64,000 nucleotides of DNA from Acinetobacter parvus DSM 16617 = CIP 108168 (GTDB lineage Bacteria; Pseudomonadota; Gammaproteobacteria; Pseudomonadales; Moraxellaceae): contig NZ_KB849210.1 of NCBI RefSeq assembly GCF_000368025.1, positions 229,410 to 293,409 of the forward strand. The letters are read 5' to 3'. The position numbers were made by a program, and so were the translations under genes. Positions 7,540-16,176 of the stretch are shown here, in pieces. Numbering within the stretch: position 1 is the stretch's first letter; each line of letters starts with the position of its first letter. The notes beneath the pieces are model-generated. The model made no database searches. It was not told the origin of the DNA and saw only the letters and a program-made list of their open reading frames with translations.

Positions 7540-8898
7540 CTAGTTTTTATTTTCATTCAAGGCATTTACACAGGCCACGAATTGATGTCCACGATCATTG
7601 TAGCTCTTAAACATATCAAAGCTGGCGCATGCTGGCGAGAGTAAAACCACATCCTTTGCATGGGTCGCCTGTTGGGCCAAATCCACCGCATGCTTTAGGC
7701 TATTGGCATGCTGGATGATGGTGGTTCCCTGAATGGCCTGTTCAATCACTGCCGCATCTTCACCAATCAGAATCACACTCTTGACATATTTCTGGATGGC
7801 ATCACGTAATGGCTTAAAGTCCTGTCCCTTGCCCTGCCCCCCGAGAATCAGTGCCAGCTTGCCTTTCTTGACCTCAATCGCAGCCCCTAAACCATCAATT
7901 GCCGCCAGTGTTGCGCCAACATTCGTTCCCTTGGAATCGTTATAGTAGCGTACCCCATCAACAGTTTTGACGTATTCACAGCGATGTTCCAGCCCCTTAA
8001 AGGTTTTTAGGGTGTCAAGCATGGATTGCATTGGCAAGCCAACCGCCTCACCCAATGCCAGGCAGGCCAGTGCATTGGCAACGTTGTGCATCCCCTGAAT
8101 GTACATTTCGGAAGTTTTAAGTAACCGTTCACGTCCACGCGCCAACCACATGGTACCATCTGCATCTCGCAACACGCCATACTGATTCAGGTCAGGCGCA
8201 TTAAGACCAAAACTTTGCATCGGCGTGACATCTGGAACCAGTGGACGGCTTAGGTTGTCATCACGGTTATAGACTACTTTTTTCACGCCCTGAAAAATAC
8301 GGTGCTTGGCCTTGTGGTATCCCAACATATTGCCATGACGATCCAAATGATCTTCACTCATGTTCAACACCACAGCCACTTCCGCATTCAGGTGGGAAGT
8401 TGTTTCAAGCTGAAAGCTGGACAGTTCCAGCACAATCAGCTCAGGTTGATCTTTCAGTAAATCCAGTGCAGGACGGCCAAGGTTGCCACCCACAGCCACT
8501 TTTTTGCCTGCATCCTGCGCCATCAAGCCAACCAATGTGGTCACGGTGCTTTTTGCATTTGAGCCTGTAATTGCAATAATTGGAACTTCTGTTGCGCGAC
8601 GTAACAGCTGGATATCGCCCACAACAGCAATACCCTGCTCAATCGCCTGCTGGATTTCAGGTAGCTGTGGCGCAAGGCCTGGACTTAGGATAATTTCTTC
8701 TGCTTGTTGTAAAAGCTCTGAATCGAGTTTGCCAAAGCTGGTTTTCACTCCAGCGGGAATCTGGTCATGCCCAGGGGGAGTTTCCCGAGAATCCGTAACT
8801 GCAACCTGGTAGCCTTGTTCATGTAAAAAGTTAACCGCCGACACACCTGAAATCCCCAGGCCCGCCACGACTTTTAATCCACCACGTTGTATTAACAT
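7540..8898 (-). CDS. murD: UDP-N-acetylmuramoyl-L-alanine--D-glutamate ligase
   Basis: A cytosolic Mur ligase that adds D-glutamate to UDP-MurNAc-L-Ala in peptidoglycan precursor synthesis. The N-terminal Rossmann-like domain (LKVVAGLGISG), the central ATP-binding P-loop AITGSNAKSTVTTL (Lys at about residue 116) and the ligase signatures NMSEDHLDRH and YNDSKGTN are all present. The start at 8898 (MLIQRG) is supported by a GGAACGA site; an extension to 8922 adds eight residues with no support. ftsW follows after ten bases and is probably translated from the same message. Confidence 0.97.
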   Translation of the reverse strand: MLIQRGGLKVVAGLGISGVSAVNFLHEQGYQVAVTDSRETPPGHDQIPAGVKTSFGKLDSELLQQAEEIILSPGLAPQLPEIQQAIEQGIAVVGDIQLLRRATEVPIIAITGSNAKSTVTTLVGLMAQDAGKKVAVGGNLGRPALDLLKDQPELIVLELSSFQLETTSHLNAEVAVVLNMSEDHLDRHGNMLGYHKAKHRIFQGVKKVVYNRDDNLSRPLVPDVTPMQSFGLNAPDLNQYGVLRDADGTMWLARGRERLLKTSEMYIQGMHNVANALACLALGEAVGLPMQSMLDTLKTFKGLEHRCEYVKTVDGVRYYNDSKGTNVGATLAAIDGLGAAIEVKKGKLALILGGQGKGQDFKPLRDAIQKYVKSVILIGEDAAVIEQAIQGTTIIQHANSLKHAVDLAQQATHAKDVVLLSPACASFDMFKSYNDRGHQFVACVNALNENKN

Positions 8899-9011
8899 TT
8901 TCGTTCCATTTTTGCAGTTCACAGAATGGCAAAAATGTTAGCACTTTACTGTTTTAAATGCTTTTTCAGTTTTGGTTTTATTCAGGCTTTTTTGTGTCAG
9001 TGCGTAAAAGT

Positions 9012-9042
9012 AAAAAAATCGCCCATATCCTTAAATATGGGC
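9012..9042 (-). terminator. intrinsic terminator of the feo operon
   Basis: GCCCATAT (9021-9028) pairs with ATATGGGC (9035-9042). On the minus strand the stem is followed by a run of seven Ts, placing it just past the last gene of the feoA-feoB cluster (stop at 9056). Confidence 0.8.
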
Positions 9043-9055
9043 AACCCTTATATTG

Positions 9056-9307
9056 CTAACGCCACTTTACCGTTTGGATCGCCTGTGACTTTTTCGTCTC
9101 TTTTTCATCAGTAGAACAGCCACAGCCCCCAGCACAACCCACCACCATTTTAGGTTTTAACCATGTGGCCAGACGTTGCCACCCTAAATGCTGGCACAGG
9201 TTGGATAAAGCCAGAAATGCTGCATTTGCTGTTTGAGGAAATACTTTCTTAAATACTACCACAGCACTCCACAGCACCAATACAGCAACAATCAAGTACT
9301 CAAACAT
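9056..9307 (-). CDS. small FeoB-associated cysteine-rich membrane protein
   Basis: An 83-residue protein with one N-terminal membrane segment (FEYLIVAVLVLWSAVVVF) and a cysteine cluster, CAGGCGCS, at about residues 58-65, followed by a charged tail. It is the third gene behind feoA and feoB, where enterics have feoC. Many other bacteria have a small cysteine-rich membrane protein there, and this looks like a member of that loose group (FeoB-associated Cys-rich or DUF6587-like). A role in ferrous iron uptake or in sensing the state of FeoB is inference from position. The start at 9307 (MFEYL) is chosen because a GGAGAG site is correctly spaced from it and too close to the alternative at 9313. 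Confidence 0.75.
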   Translation of the reverse strand: MFEYLIVAVLVLWSAVVVFKKVFPQTANAAFLALSNLCQHLGWQRLATWLKPKMVVGCAGGCGCSTDEKETKKSQAIQTVKWR

Positions 9308-9361
9308 AAGCATCTCTCCAATGATTCCCTGCCTTTGTTAAAGGGGGGCAGGTGGTATTTG

Positions 9362-11215
9362 CTACCCCCAAATGCGTGATGCAATCTGGTAGGTAAAAAA
9401 CGACATTAAGTAGGCCAATCCAAACAAATACGCAGTCATCGCCGCCACATGCTTCCATGAACCCGTTTCACGGCGTACCGTTGCCAGTGTTGCCAGACAA
9501 TGCGGCGCATAGATAAACCACACCAGCAAAGACAAACCTGTTGCCAGCGACCAGCCTGTACCATCAGCACTGATCAAGTGTGCCAAGCCTTGTGCCACCG
9601 CATCATCGTCTGCACCCGACAGTGCATAGACGGTACCCAGTGCAGCCACCACCACTTCACGGGCCGCCATCGCTGGGATCAAGGCGATACAGATTTGCCA
9701 GTTAAAGCCAATCGGGGCAAAAATAGGCTGGATCACATGCCCCAGCATCCCTGCAAAGCTGTAGTCAATTGCAGGTTGGGTTGCACCCTCTGGTGCCTGC
9801 GGAAAAGTACACAGGAACCAAAGCAAAATCGACAGCGCAAAGATAATGCCACCGACACGTTTTAAGAAAATTTTGGCGCGGTCCAGCAGTCCAATCCCGA
9901 CACTTTTCAGGTCTGGAATACGGTAACTTGGCAACTCAAGCAACAACGCATGTTGTGATTTGTCCTTTTGCAGGAATTTCATCACGATGGAAACACAAAG
10001 CGCGCTAAAAATCCCTGACATATACAGGCCAAACAACACCAGACCTTGCAGGTTAAAAATGCCCCACACGGTTTGCGCTGGAATAAAGGCCGCAATCAGC
10101 AAGGCATATACAGGTAACCGTGCTGAGCAGGTCATCAGCGGCGCCACCATAATCGTGGTAAAACGATCACGTGGATCACTGATACTACGGGTTGCCATAA
10201 TTCCAGGCACGGCACAGGCAAAACTTGAAAGCAATGGAATAAAGGCGCGCCCACTCAGACCAGCCTTGAACATCAACTTATCTAACAGGAACGCTGCCCG
10301 TGGCAAGTAACCTGATTCTTCCAGCACCAGAATAAAGAAGAACAAGATCAGGATTTGTGGCAGGAACACCACCACACCACCAGCCCCTGCAATAATGCCA
10401 TCCACAACCAGACTTTGCAGCAATGGCTGGGAAATGTGTTGCCCCAAGGTTTCTCCAAGCCAGCCAAACAGGCTTTCAATCCCATCCATGAATGGTGCAG
10501 CCCAGGCAAAGACCGCCTGAAAGACAATAAACATCATCACAGCCAAAGTGATCAGGCCCAGCACTGGATGCAGGAAAATCTTATCCAGAAAATCGGTGCG
10601 CTTATCTTCCTGATCAACGAAATTCACCACATCCCTGAAAATCGTTTCAATTTTCTGATGGTGTCCACCTTTCAAACCACTGAGCTCTGTTTGTGGAACC
10701 GTGTATTTCTCCTGGTCCAGTGCGTGCAACAGGTTTTCAATGCCTGTGTTACGGACTGCTACAGTCTCGACCACGGGTACGCCCAAACGTTCTGACAGTT
10801 TCTGGGTATTGATCTGGATGCCACGGCGACGTGCCTCATCCATCATGTTCAACACCACCAGTATTGGGCGGCCCAGTTCAATGATTTCCAGCACCAAGCC
10901 TAAATGCAATTTTAAGTTGGTTGCATCCACCACGCATAAAAAGGCATCCTGCTGCCCCTCTTCCGCGATCTTGCCCTGACAGACATCACGGGTGATTTCC
11001 TCATCTGGACTGGTGGCCTCTAAGCTATAGGTTCCTGGCAAATCCAGGACACGAACACTCCGACCTGACGGCAACTGGAAATGCCCGACCTTACGCTCTA
11101 CCGTTACCCCTGCATAGTTGGCAACCTTTTGGCGGGTTCCTGTCAGGTGGTTGAATAAAGAGGTTTTACCACAGTTTGGATTCCCCACGAGGGCAACACG
11201 TAACGCATCACTCAT
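9362..11215 (-). CDS. feoB: ferrous iron transport protein B
   Basis: The inner-membrane GTPase-permease for Fe(II). The N-terminal G domain shows G1 GNPNCGKTS (residues 11-19), G3 DLPGTYS, and G4 NMMD. A short linker follows, and then the transmembrane part with the two Gate repeats, including LPRAAFLLDKLMFKAGLSGR and CSARLPVYALL. At 617 residues it is shorter than the E. coli protein (about 770), mainly in the linker after the G domain and at the C-terminus. It overlaps the feoA stop by four bases (ATGA), showing translational coupling. It precedes the cysteine-rich membrane gene. A Fur-like site lies in front of feoA. Confidence 0.97.
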   Translation of the reverse strand: MSDALRVALVGNPNCGKTSLFNHLTGTRQKVANYAGVTVERKVGHFQLPSGRSVRVLDLPGTYSLEATSPDEEITRDVCQGKIAEEGQQDAFLCVVDATNLKLHLGLVLEIIELGRPILVVLNMMDEARRRGIQINTQKLSERLGVPVVETVAVRNTGIENLLHALDQEKYTVPQTELSGLKGGHHQKIETIFRDVVNFVDQEDKRTDFLDKIFLHPVLGLITLAVMMFIVFQAVFAWAAPFMDGIESLFGWLGETLGQHISQPLLQSLVVDGIIAGAGGVVVFLPQILILFFFILVLEESGYLPRAAFLLDKLMFKAGLSGRAFIPLLSSFACAVPGIMATRSISDPRDRFTTIMVAPLMTCSARLPVYALLIAAFIPAQTVWGIFNLQGLVLFGLYMSGIFSALCVSIVMKFLQKDKSQHALLLELPSYRIPDLKSVGIGLLDRAKIFLKRVGGIIFALSILLWFLCTFPQAPEGATQPAIDYSFAGMLGHVIQPIFAPIGFNWQICIALIPAMAAREVVVAALGTVYALSGADDDAVAQGLAHLISADGTGWSLATGLSLLVWFIYAPHCLATLATVRRETGSWKHVAAMTAYLFGLAYLMSFFTYQIASRIWG

Positions 11216-11472
11216 GCAGGTGCTCCTTCAAGTTGAATTTCAATTTTTTCAGCCTCAGTTTTGCGTAATGCGAAACGAGTAAAGCCAATCTGGATTAGAA
11301 TCGGATCGCCACCAAACACACCTTTGGTAATTACCTGCACCTGAGTGCCTGGCACAAAGCCCAAACTCTCTAAACGCACTGCTACAAGATCTGGCTGTCC
11401 AGTCTCATCGACCAGGCGATTCACCTTAGTGATTATCGCCGTTTGCTTGACTTTTAATGCTGACAATCGCAC
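11212..11472 (-). CDS. feoA: ferrous iron transport protein A
   Basis: An 86-residue SH3-like cytosolic protein needed for FeoB-mediated Fe(II) uptake. The family pattern is clear: RLESLGFVPGTQVQVI, then IQIGFTRFALRKTEAEKI. The start is a GTG at 11472 with a weak AAGGG upstream. The stop overlaps the feoB start by four bases. Confidence 0.93.
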   Translation of the reverse strand: MRLSALKVKQTAIITKVNRLVDETGQPDLVAVRLESLGFVPGTQVQVITKGVFGGDPILIQIGFTRFALRKTEAEKIEIQLEGAPA

Positions 11473-11510
11473 CGCTTCTAACCCTTGACTCTTTTATTGC
11501 AAGTATACAG

Positions 11511-11529
11511 GCAAATGAGAATAATTACC
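11511..11529. promoter_or_regulatory. Fur-box-like operator in front of feoA
   Basis: The 19 bases at this position match the classical 19-base Fur consensus at 14 positions by hand alignment. The site lies 39-57 bases upstream of the feoA GTG, in the expected promoter region. Together with the operon's function this makes iron repression by Fur likely, though not shown. Confidence 0.65.
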
Positions 11530-11621
11530 AAAAACAATATCAATGGCATTTCCTTTTTTGACAGATCGACAACACAAAATTTTTCTTTTACAGTGCAGAT
11601 GAATCAAGGACACTGGCTGTT

Positions 11622-12542
11622 ATGTTAAATAAAAAACCTCGTATTCCCTCTGCGGTCAACATTCCTGAACATTTGAGTTTTTTACAGGGTTTTCGTGATT
11701 ATCTGGTGGCGCAAACCGTTAGCCCCCATACCCGTAATGCCTATCTCTCCGACCTGATTCAGTGCAGCGAATTACACACATCGGTTTCATTACCGCAATG
11801 GTCGAGTGCTGACATTGCCGATGTGCTGATTGCGCTGACCAAGTCTGGTAAAAGTCCCCGTTCAATTGCACGTTGCCTATCGGCCCTGAGACAGTTCTAT
11901 AAATTTTTAAGGGAACAAAAACTGAGGGATGACAACCCTGTTGCCACCCATCAATCCCCTAAAATTGGTCGAGCATTGCCAAAGGATTTATCAGAACAGG
12001 ATGTTGAGTCGCTGATCAATGCGCCTGACACTAACACCGCCCTAGGCCTACGTGACCGTGCCATGCTGGAAGTGCTGTATGCCTGCGGCTTACGTGTCTC
12101 TGAGTTGCTCAATTTACGCATGGAACTGATCAATTTAAAGCAGGGCTTTTTACGCATCACAGGCAAGGGCAATAAAGAGCGTCTTGTTCCACTCGGACAA
12201 TATGCCTGTGACTGGATTGAAAAATATCTGACGGAATCCCGTCCGCAGCTCTACAAGAGCAGTACCGATTATCTGTTTCTGACCCAGCACGGTGGCATCA
12301 TGAGCCGCCAGAACTTTTGGTACGCGATTAAACGCTATGCGCTACAGGCCAATATTCAGGCGGAGTTATCACCGCATACCCTGCGCCATGCCTTTGCCAC
12401 CCATCTTCTCAATCACGGCGCGGATTTACGTGTGGTGCAAATGCTGCTTGGGCATAGTGACCTCTCCACCACCCAGATTTATACCCATGTTGCTCAACAC
12501 CGTATGCAGGAGTTGCATGGTAAATACCATCCACGGGGATAA
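11622..12542 (+). CDS. xerC: tyrosine recombinase XerC
   Basis: A site-specific recombinase that, with XerD and FtsK, resolves chromosome dimers at dif. The N-terminal SAM-like DNA-binding domain (about residues 15-105) is followed by the catalytic domain with the full active set: Arg158 (ACGLRVSELL), Lys182, His252 and Arg255 (HTLRHAFATH), His278 (LGHSDLS) and Tyr287 (TQIYTH). The 306-residue length is normal. ATG at 11622 is preceded by AAGGA. It stands alone between the divergent feo operon and dsbC. It is the housekeeping enzyme, not an integrase: no attachment site or phage gene is nearby. XerD would be the alternative reading; remembered sequence and gene order favour XerC. Confidence 0.9.
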   Translation: MLNKKPRIPSAVNIPEHLSFLQGFRDYLVAQTVSPHTRNAYLSDLIQCSELHTSVSLPQWSSADIADVLIALTKSGKSPRSIARCLSALRQFYKFLREQKLRDDNPVATHQSPKIGRALPKDLSEQDVESLINAPDTNTALGLRDRAMLEVLYACGLRVSELLNLRMELINLKQGFLRITGKGNKERLVPLGQYACDWIEKYLTESRPQLYKSSTDYLFLTQHGGIMSRQNFWYAIKRYALQANIQAELSPHTLRHAFATHLLNHGADLRVVQMLLGHSDLSTTQIYTHVAQHRMQELHGKYHPRG

Positions 12543-12675
12543 AACCACCACTTGTCCAAGATTGGGATAAAACTTGATTTTGTTCACAATGCATCAGCAA
12601 GATTTAACGAAGTCATGGCATTTTTTTGTTATGCTAAGCCCCTGAATATATGAATATGAACAAAAAAGGTTCCTT

Positions 12676-13491
12676 ATGTTGTTTAACCGTTCCAAGCTTG
12701 TACTTGCATGTACATTAGCATCGACATTATTGGTAAGTGCTTGCTCAAAAGAAAACTCAGCACAAAAACAAGATGCCCTGACAGCGAGTGCGCCTGCAAC
12801 TGGTGAAGCATCAACCTTAAATGAACGCAATACCCAGCAGCGTCTGGTTTCAACGCTGGAAAAGCATTTTAAAACCGCCAATATCAATGCCAAAATTTTG
12901 GCGGTGAAAAAAACCGAAGTGCCCAACTTATACTGGGTGAGTCTGGAAGGGATGGGTTCAGTTTATGCCACGGCTGACGGGCAGTATATTATTCAGGGTG
13001 ATGTAATTCGTTTAGGCGACAAACAGTTGCACAATGTCAGTGAGGCATTGCAGTCAACAGAGAATAAAAAACACTTGGCCGCCCTTAAAACAGAAGACCT
13101 GATTGTTTATCCAGCGCAGGGCGGTAAAGCCAAACATGTGATTTATGTGTTTACCGATTCAAGCTGCCCTTACTGCCACAAACTGCATGAACATCTGGCT
13201 GAAATTACCGCTAAAGGCATTGAAGTGCGTTACATCGCATGGCCTCGTGGTGAGCAGTTTATGCCAACCATGACCGCGATCTGGTGTAGTGAAGACCGTA
13301 AGGCCGCCTTTGATCAAGCCGTTCAGGGTTTACCTGTCCTCGCTGGAGAATGTAAAAACCCAGTACGTGACCAATATCAACTGGGTCTCAACATGGGCGT
13401 AAATGGCACCCCAGCAATTTACAATGTTGAGGGTGAATATCTGGGTGGTTATATGACCCCTGACGAGATCATCAAGCGACTTGAAAAATAA
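12676..13491 (+). CDS. dsbC: DsbC-family periplasmic disulfide isomerase, predicted lipoprotein
   Basis: A thioredoxin-fold protein that reshuffles wrong disulfides in secreted proteins. The N-terminus is a lipoprotein signal ending in LVSAC, so Cys23 should be lipidated. That is unusual for DsbC, which is soluble in E. coli, but common in Acinetobacter. A dimerisation domain (about 55-125) precedes the catalytic domain, which has the active site CPYC at Cys164-Cys167 in SSCPYCHKLHEH and the cis-Pro loop NGTPAIY. The start ATG at 12676 has a GGTTCC-like spacer and only a weak ribosome-binding site. It is followed by hom on the same strand after 129 bases. Confidence 0.9.
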   Translation: MLFNRSKLVLACTLASTLLVSACSKENSAQKQDALTASAPATGEASTLNERNTQQRLVSTLEKHFKTANINAKILAVKKTEVPNLYWVSLEGMGSVYATADGQYIIQGDVIRLGDKQLHNVSEALQSTENKKHLAALKTEDLIVYPAQGGKAKHVIYVFTDSSCPYCHKLHEHLAEITAKGIEVRYIAWPRGEQFMPTMTAIWCSEDRKAAFDQAVQGLPVLAGECKNPVRDQYQLGLNMGVNGTPAIYNVEGEYLGGYMTPDEIIKRLEK

Positions 13492-13620
13492 ATTATTCTC
13501 TCTCCATATACACCAGAACGAATTGGGCGACAGATTAAAGTGATCTTAGCCCTAGTGTCTACGCAGTTTTTTAGCTATGATCAAGCTTCATTAAAACGAT
13601 TGAATAAAATGGAGTGTGAC

Positions 13621-14922
13621 GTGAAACCAGTTCGTCTGGCGATACTCGGTCTTGGTACTGTTGGTGGTGGAGCCCTTAAATTATTACAAGAAAATGCTGC
13701 TGAAATTAAACGCCGTACTGGTCGAGAAATTCAAATTACCCATGTGGGTACACGCCGTCCACGTCCAGACTTAAATCTTGAGGGTATTCAACAAAATGAT
13801 GACCTGATGCACATCGTACGTCAACCTGATGTAGATGTCGTGGTTGAAGTCATGGGTGGCATTCATCCTGCCTATGAAGTCATCATGGAAGCCATTAAAC
13901 ATGGCAAGCAGGTGGTTACCGCAAACAAGGCTTTGCTTGCTGAACATGGCAATGAACTGTTTAAGGCGGCAGAAGACAATGCCGTACAGATCGCCTATGA
14001 AGCGGCGGTTGCTGGCGGTATTCCAATTATCAAGGTGATCCGTGAAGGCCTTGCAGCAAACCATATTCAATGGCTGGCAGGGATCATCAATGGTACAGGC
14101 AACTTTATCCTGACAGAAATGCGTGAAAAAGGCCGTGCCTTTGAAGATGTGTTAAAAGAAGCTCAGGAACTGGGCTATGCCGAAGCTGACCCAACCTTTG
14201 ATGTTGAAGGCATTGATGCGGCCCATAAACTCACCATTTTAGCCTCTTGTGCTTTTGGTATTCCGCTACAGTTTGACAAAGTCTACACCGAAGGCATCAG
14301 CAAGATTACCGCACAAGATGTGAAATATGCAGAAGATCTTGGTTTCCGCATCAAGCATTTGGGTATTGCACGCCGTGCAGCCAATGGAATTGAGTTACGC
14401 GTCCATCCAACATTGATCCCATCCGAAGAACTGATTGCCAATGTCAATGGTGTTAAGAATGCCGTTCTTGTGCAAGCTCATGCAGTTGGTCCTACGTTGT
14501 ATTACGGTGCTGGCGCAGGTGCAGGTCCAACCGCTTCTGCGGTGGTCGCCGATGTGATTGATATTGTGCGTGATATTTCCTATACCGAAGATGGTGCAGG
14601 AACGATTCCTCAACTGGCATTTGAAGCACTCACCAATGTGCCAATCCTCAGCCGTGAGCAAATGACCACTGGATACTACATTCGCCTCAATGCCGAAGAC
14701 CAGACGGGTGTATTGGCCGATGTCACCACCATTCTCAGCCGTGCGGGGATCAGTATTGATGCCATTATGCAGCAATCACGCTTAAAGGATTTAATTCCGA
14801 TTGTGATTTTGACTGATCCAGTGCTTGAGTCCAAGATGGATGAAGCGCTTGCACAAATTCAGGCATTACCTACAATTCATGGCGAAATCATCAGAATTCG
14901 TTTAGAATCGCTCGATAGTTAA
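13621..14922 (+). CDS. hom: homoserine dehydrogenase
   Basis: This enzyme reduces aspartate semialdehyde to homoserine, the branch point to threonine and methionine. It has an N-terminal NAD(P) fold (LAILGLGTVGGGAL), a catalytic domain with GIINGTGNFILTEM and YAEADPTFDVEGIDAAHKL, and a C-terminal ACT domain (about 350-425) expected to sense threonine. I start it at the GTG at 13621, which has GGAG seven bases upstream and gives the usual N-terminus MKPVRLAILGLG and a 433-residue protein. The frame stays open to 13540, adding residues that do not resemble the family. thrC follows after 58 bases, so this is the threonine pair. Confidence 0.95.
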   Translation: MKPVRLAILGLGTVGGGALKLLQENAAEIKRRTGREIQITHVGTRRPRPDLNLEGIQQNDDLMHIVRQPDVDVVVEVMGGIHPAYEVIMEAIKHGKQVVTANKALLAEHGNELFKAAEDNAVQIAYEAAVAGGIPIIKVIREGLAANHIQWLAGIINGTGNFILTEMREKGRAFEDVLKEAQELGYAEADPTFDVEGIDAAHKLTILASCAFGIPLQFDKVYTEGISKITAQDVKYAEDLGFRIKHLGIARRAANGIELRVHPTLIPSEELIANVNGVKNAVLVQAHAVGPTLYYGAGAGAGPTASAVVADVIDIVRDISYTEDGAGTIPQLAFEALTNVPILSREQMTTGYYIRLNAEDQTGVLADVTTILSRAGISIDAIMQQSRLKDLIPIVILTDPVLESKMDEALAQIQALPTIHGEIIRIRLESLDS

Positions 14923-14980
14923 TCAGGTTGAGGGAAAATGACTTCCCTCTCCCCGCTCTACCTCATATTGGAACACCATC

Positions 14981-16120
14981 ATGTCGAATGCCAATCGTTA
15001 TACTGGTCTTGTAGACCGTTATCGTGACCGTTTACCTGTGTCTGCAACTACACGTGCAATCTCTTTGGGTGAAGGTAATACTCCACTAATCAAACTAGAG
15101 AACATTCCACGTATTATTGGCAAAAATGTTGAAATCTATGTCAAATACGAAGGTCTGAACCCAACAGGTTCATTTAAAGACCGTGGTATGACTATGGCGG
15201 TGACCAAGGCAGTTGAGGAAGGCTCTAAAGCGATTATCTGTGCCTCTACAGGTAATACTTCAGCAGCGGCGGCAGCTTATGCGGCCCGTGCAGGCATCAA
15301 GGCATTTGTACTCATTCCAGAAGGCAAGATTGCCATGGGTAAAATGGCACAGGCGATGATGTATGGCGCGATCACTATGCAAATTCGTGGTAACTTTGAT
15401 GATGGTATGCGTCTGGTTAAAGAAGTGGCTGATCAGGCACCTGTCACCATTGTAAATTCAATCAACCCGTATCGTTTGCAAGGTCAAAAAACCATTGCCT
15501 ATGAAATCGTGGAAGCTTTAGGTCGTGCACCTGACTATCACTGCTTGCCCGTCGGTAATGCAGGGAATATTACTGCACACTGGATGGGTTATACAGAAGC
15601 AGTTGCAAACCAGCCTGCTGACCAGTTTGAACAAGTGATCTATGATGCATCAACTGATCAATTTACTGGCCCTAAACCAGAAGGTTTACCGACCATGGTC
15701 GGTTATCAAGCTGCTGGTGCTGCACCATTCTTACGTGGCGCGCCTGTAGAGAATCCAGAAACTGTTGCAACAGCGATTCGTATTGGTAATCCACAGAGCT
15801 GGAACCATGCCAAAGCGGTGGTACGTGACTCTAAAGGCTGGTTTGACGAGTTACAGGATGCTGAAATTCTTGAAGCGCAACGCTTACTTTCAATGTATGA
15901 AGGTGTGTTTGTGGAACCTGCTTCTGCTGCCTCTATCGGTGGCGCAATCCGTGACATCAAGGCGGGTAAAATTGCTGAGGGTTCTGTGATTGTATGTACT
16001 GTGACAGGTAACGGTTTGAAAGATCCTGATACTGCAATCAAGCAATGTGCTGATGCAGTCATGTTGTCAATCGATGCCACCATGGCCCAAGTGAAAAATT
16101 CAATTCTTTCAAATATGTAA
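14981..16120 (+). CDS. thrC: threonine synthase
   Basis: A PLP enzyme that makes threonine from phosphohomoserine. The PLP lysine is Lys66 in NPTGSFKDRGMT, and the phosphate-binding loop is seen as PVGNAGNITAHW. At 379 residues it belongs to the short threonine synthase class found in Acinetobacter and many Gram-positives, not to the longer E. coli type. It lies just after hom and ends at an intrinsic terminator at 16138-16163. Confidence 0.95.
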   Translation: MSNANRYTGLVDRYRDRLPVSATTRAISLGEGNTPLIKLENIPRIIGKNVEIYVKYEGLNPTGSFKDRGMTMAVTKAVEEGSKAIICASTGNTSAAAAAYAARAGIKAFVLIPEGKIAMGKMAQAMMYGAITMQIRGNFDDGMRLVKEVADQAPVTIVNSINPYRLQGQKTIAYEIVEALGRAPDYHCLPVGNAGNITAHWMGYTEAVANQPADQFEQVIYDASTDQFTGPKPEGLPTMVGYQAAGAAPFLRGAPVENPETVATAIRIGNPQSWNHAKAVVRDSKGWFDELQDAEILEAQRLLSMYEGVFVEPASAASIGGAIRDIKAGKIAEGSVIVCTVTGNGLKDPDTAIKQCADAVMLSIDATMAQVKNSILSNM

Positions 16121-16137
16121 GCTATCATTGATAGATC

Positions 16138-16163
16138 AAAAAACCTGCTACGGCAGGTTTTTT
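16138..16163 (+). terminator. intrinsic terminator after thrC
   Basis: CCTGC (16143-16147) pairs with GCAGG (16152-16156) around TACG, extended by A-T pairs, with a run of seven Ts. It also lies just past the end of the minus-strand gene at 16177 and may serve both. Confidence 0.85.
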
Positions 16164-16176
16164 TAATCTTCAGGCG

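Noticed and set aside
8241..8812. Plus-strand frames inside murD
   Set aside because: Shadows of murD, with low-complexity Ser/Ala-rich content typical of antisense reading of Acinetobacter genes.
11622..12542. Integrase of a genomic island
   Set aside because: It is a tyrosine recombinase, but length, sequence and setting are those of housekeeping XerC; no attachment site or cargo is nearby.
14395..14775. 126-codon minus-strand frame inside hom
   Set aside because: Antisense to a clear enzyme gene and without recognisable domains.
15706..16128. 140-codon minus-strand frame at the end of thrC
   Set aside because: Fully antisense to thrC; its Ser/Thr/Ala-rich composition is that of a complementary-strand artefact.
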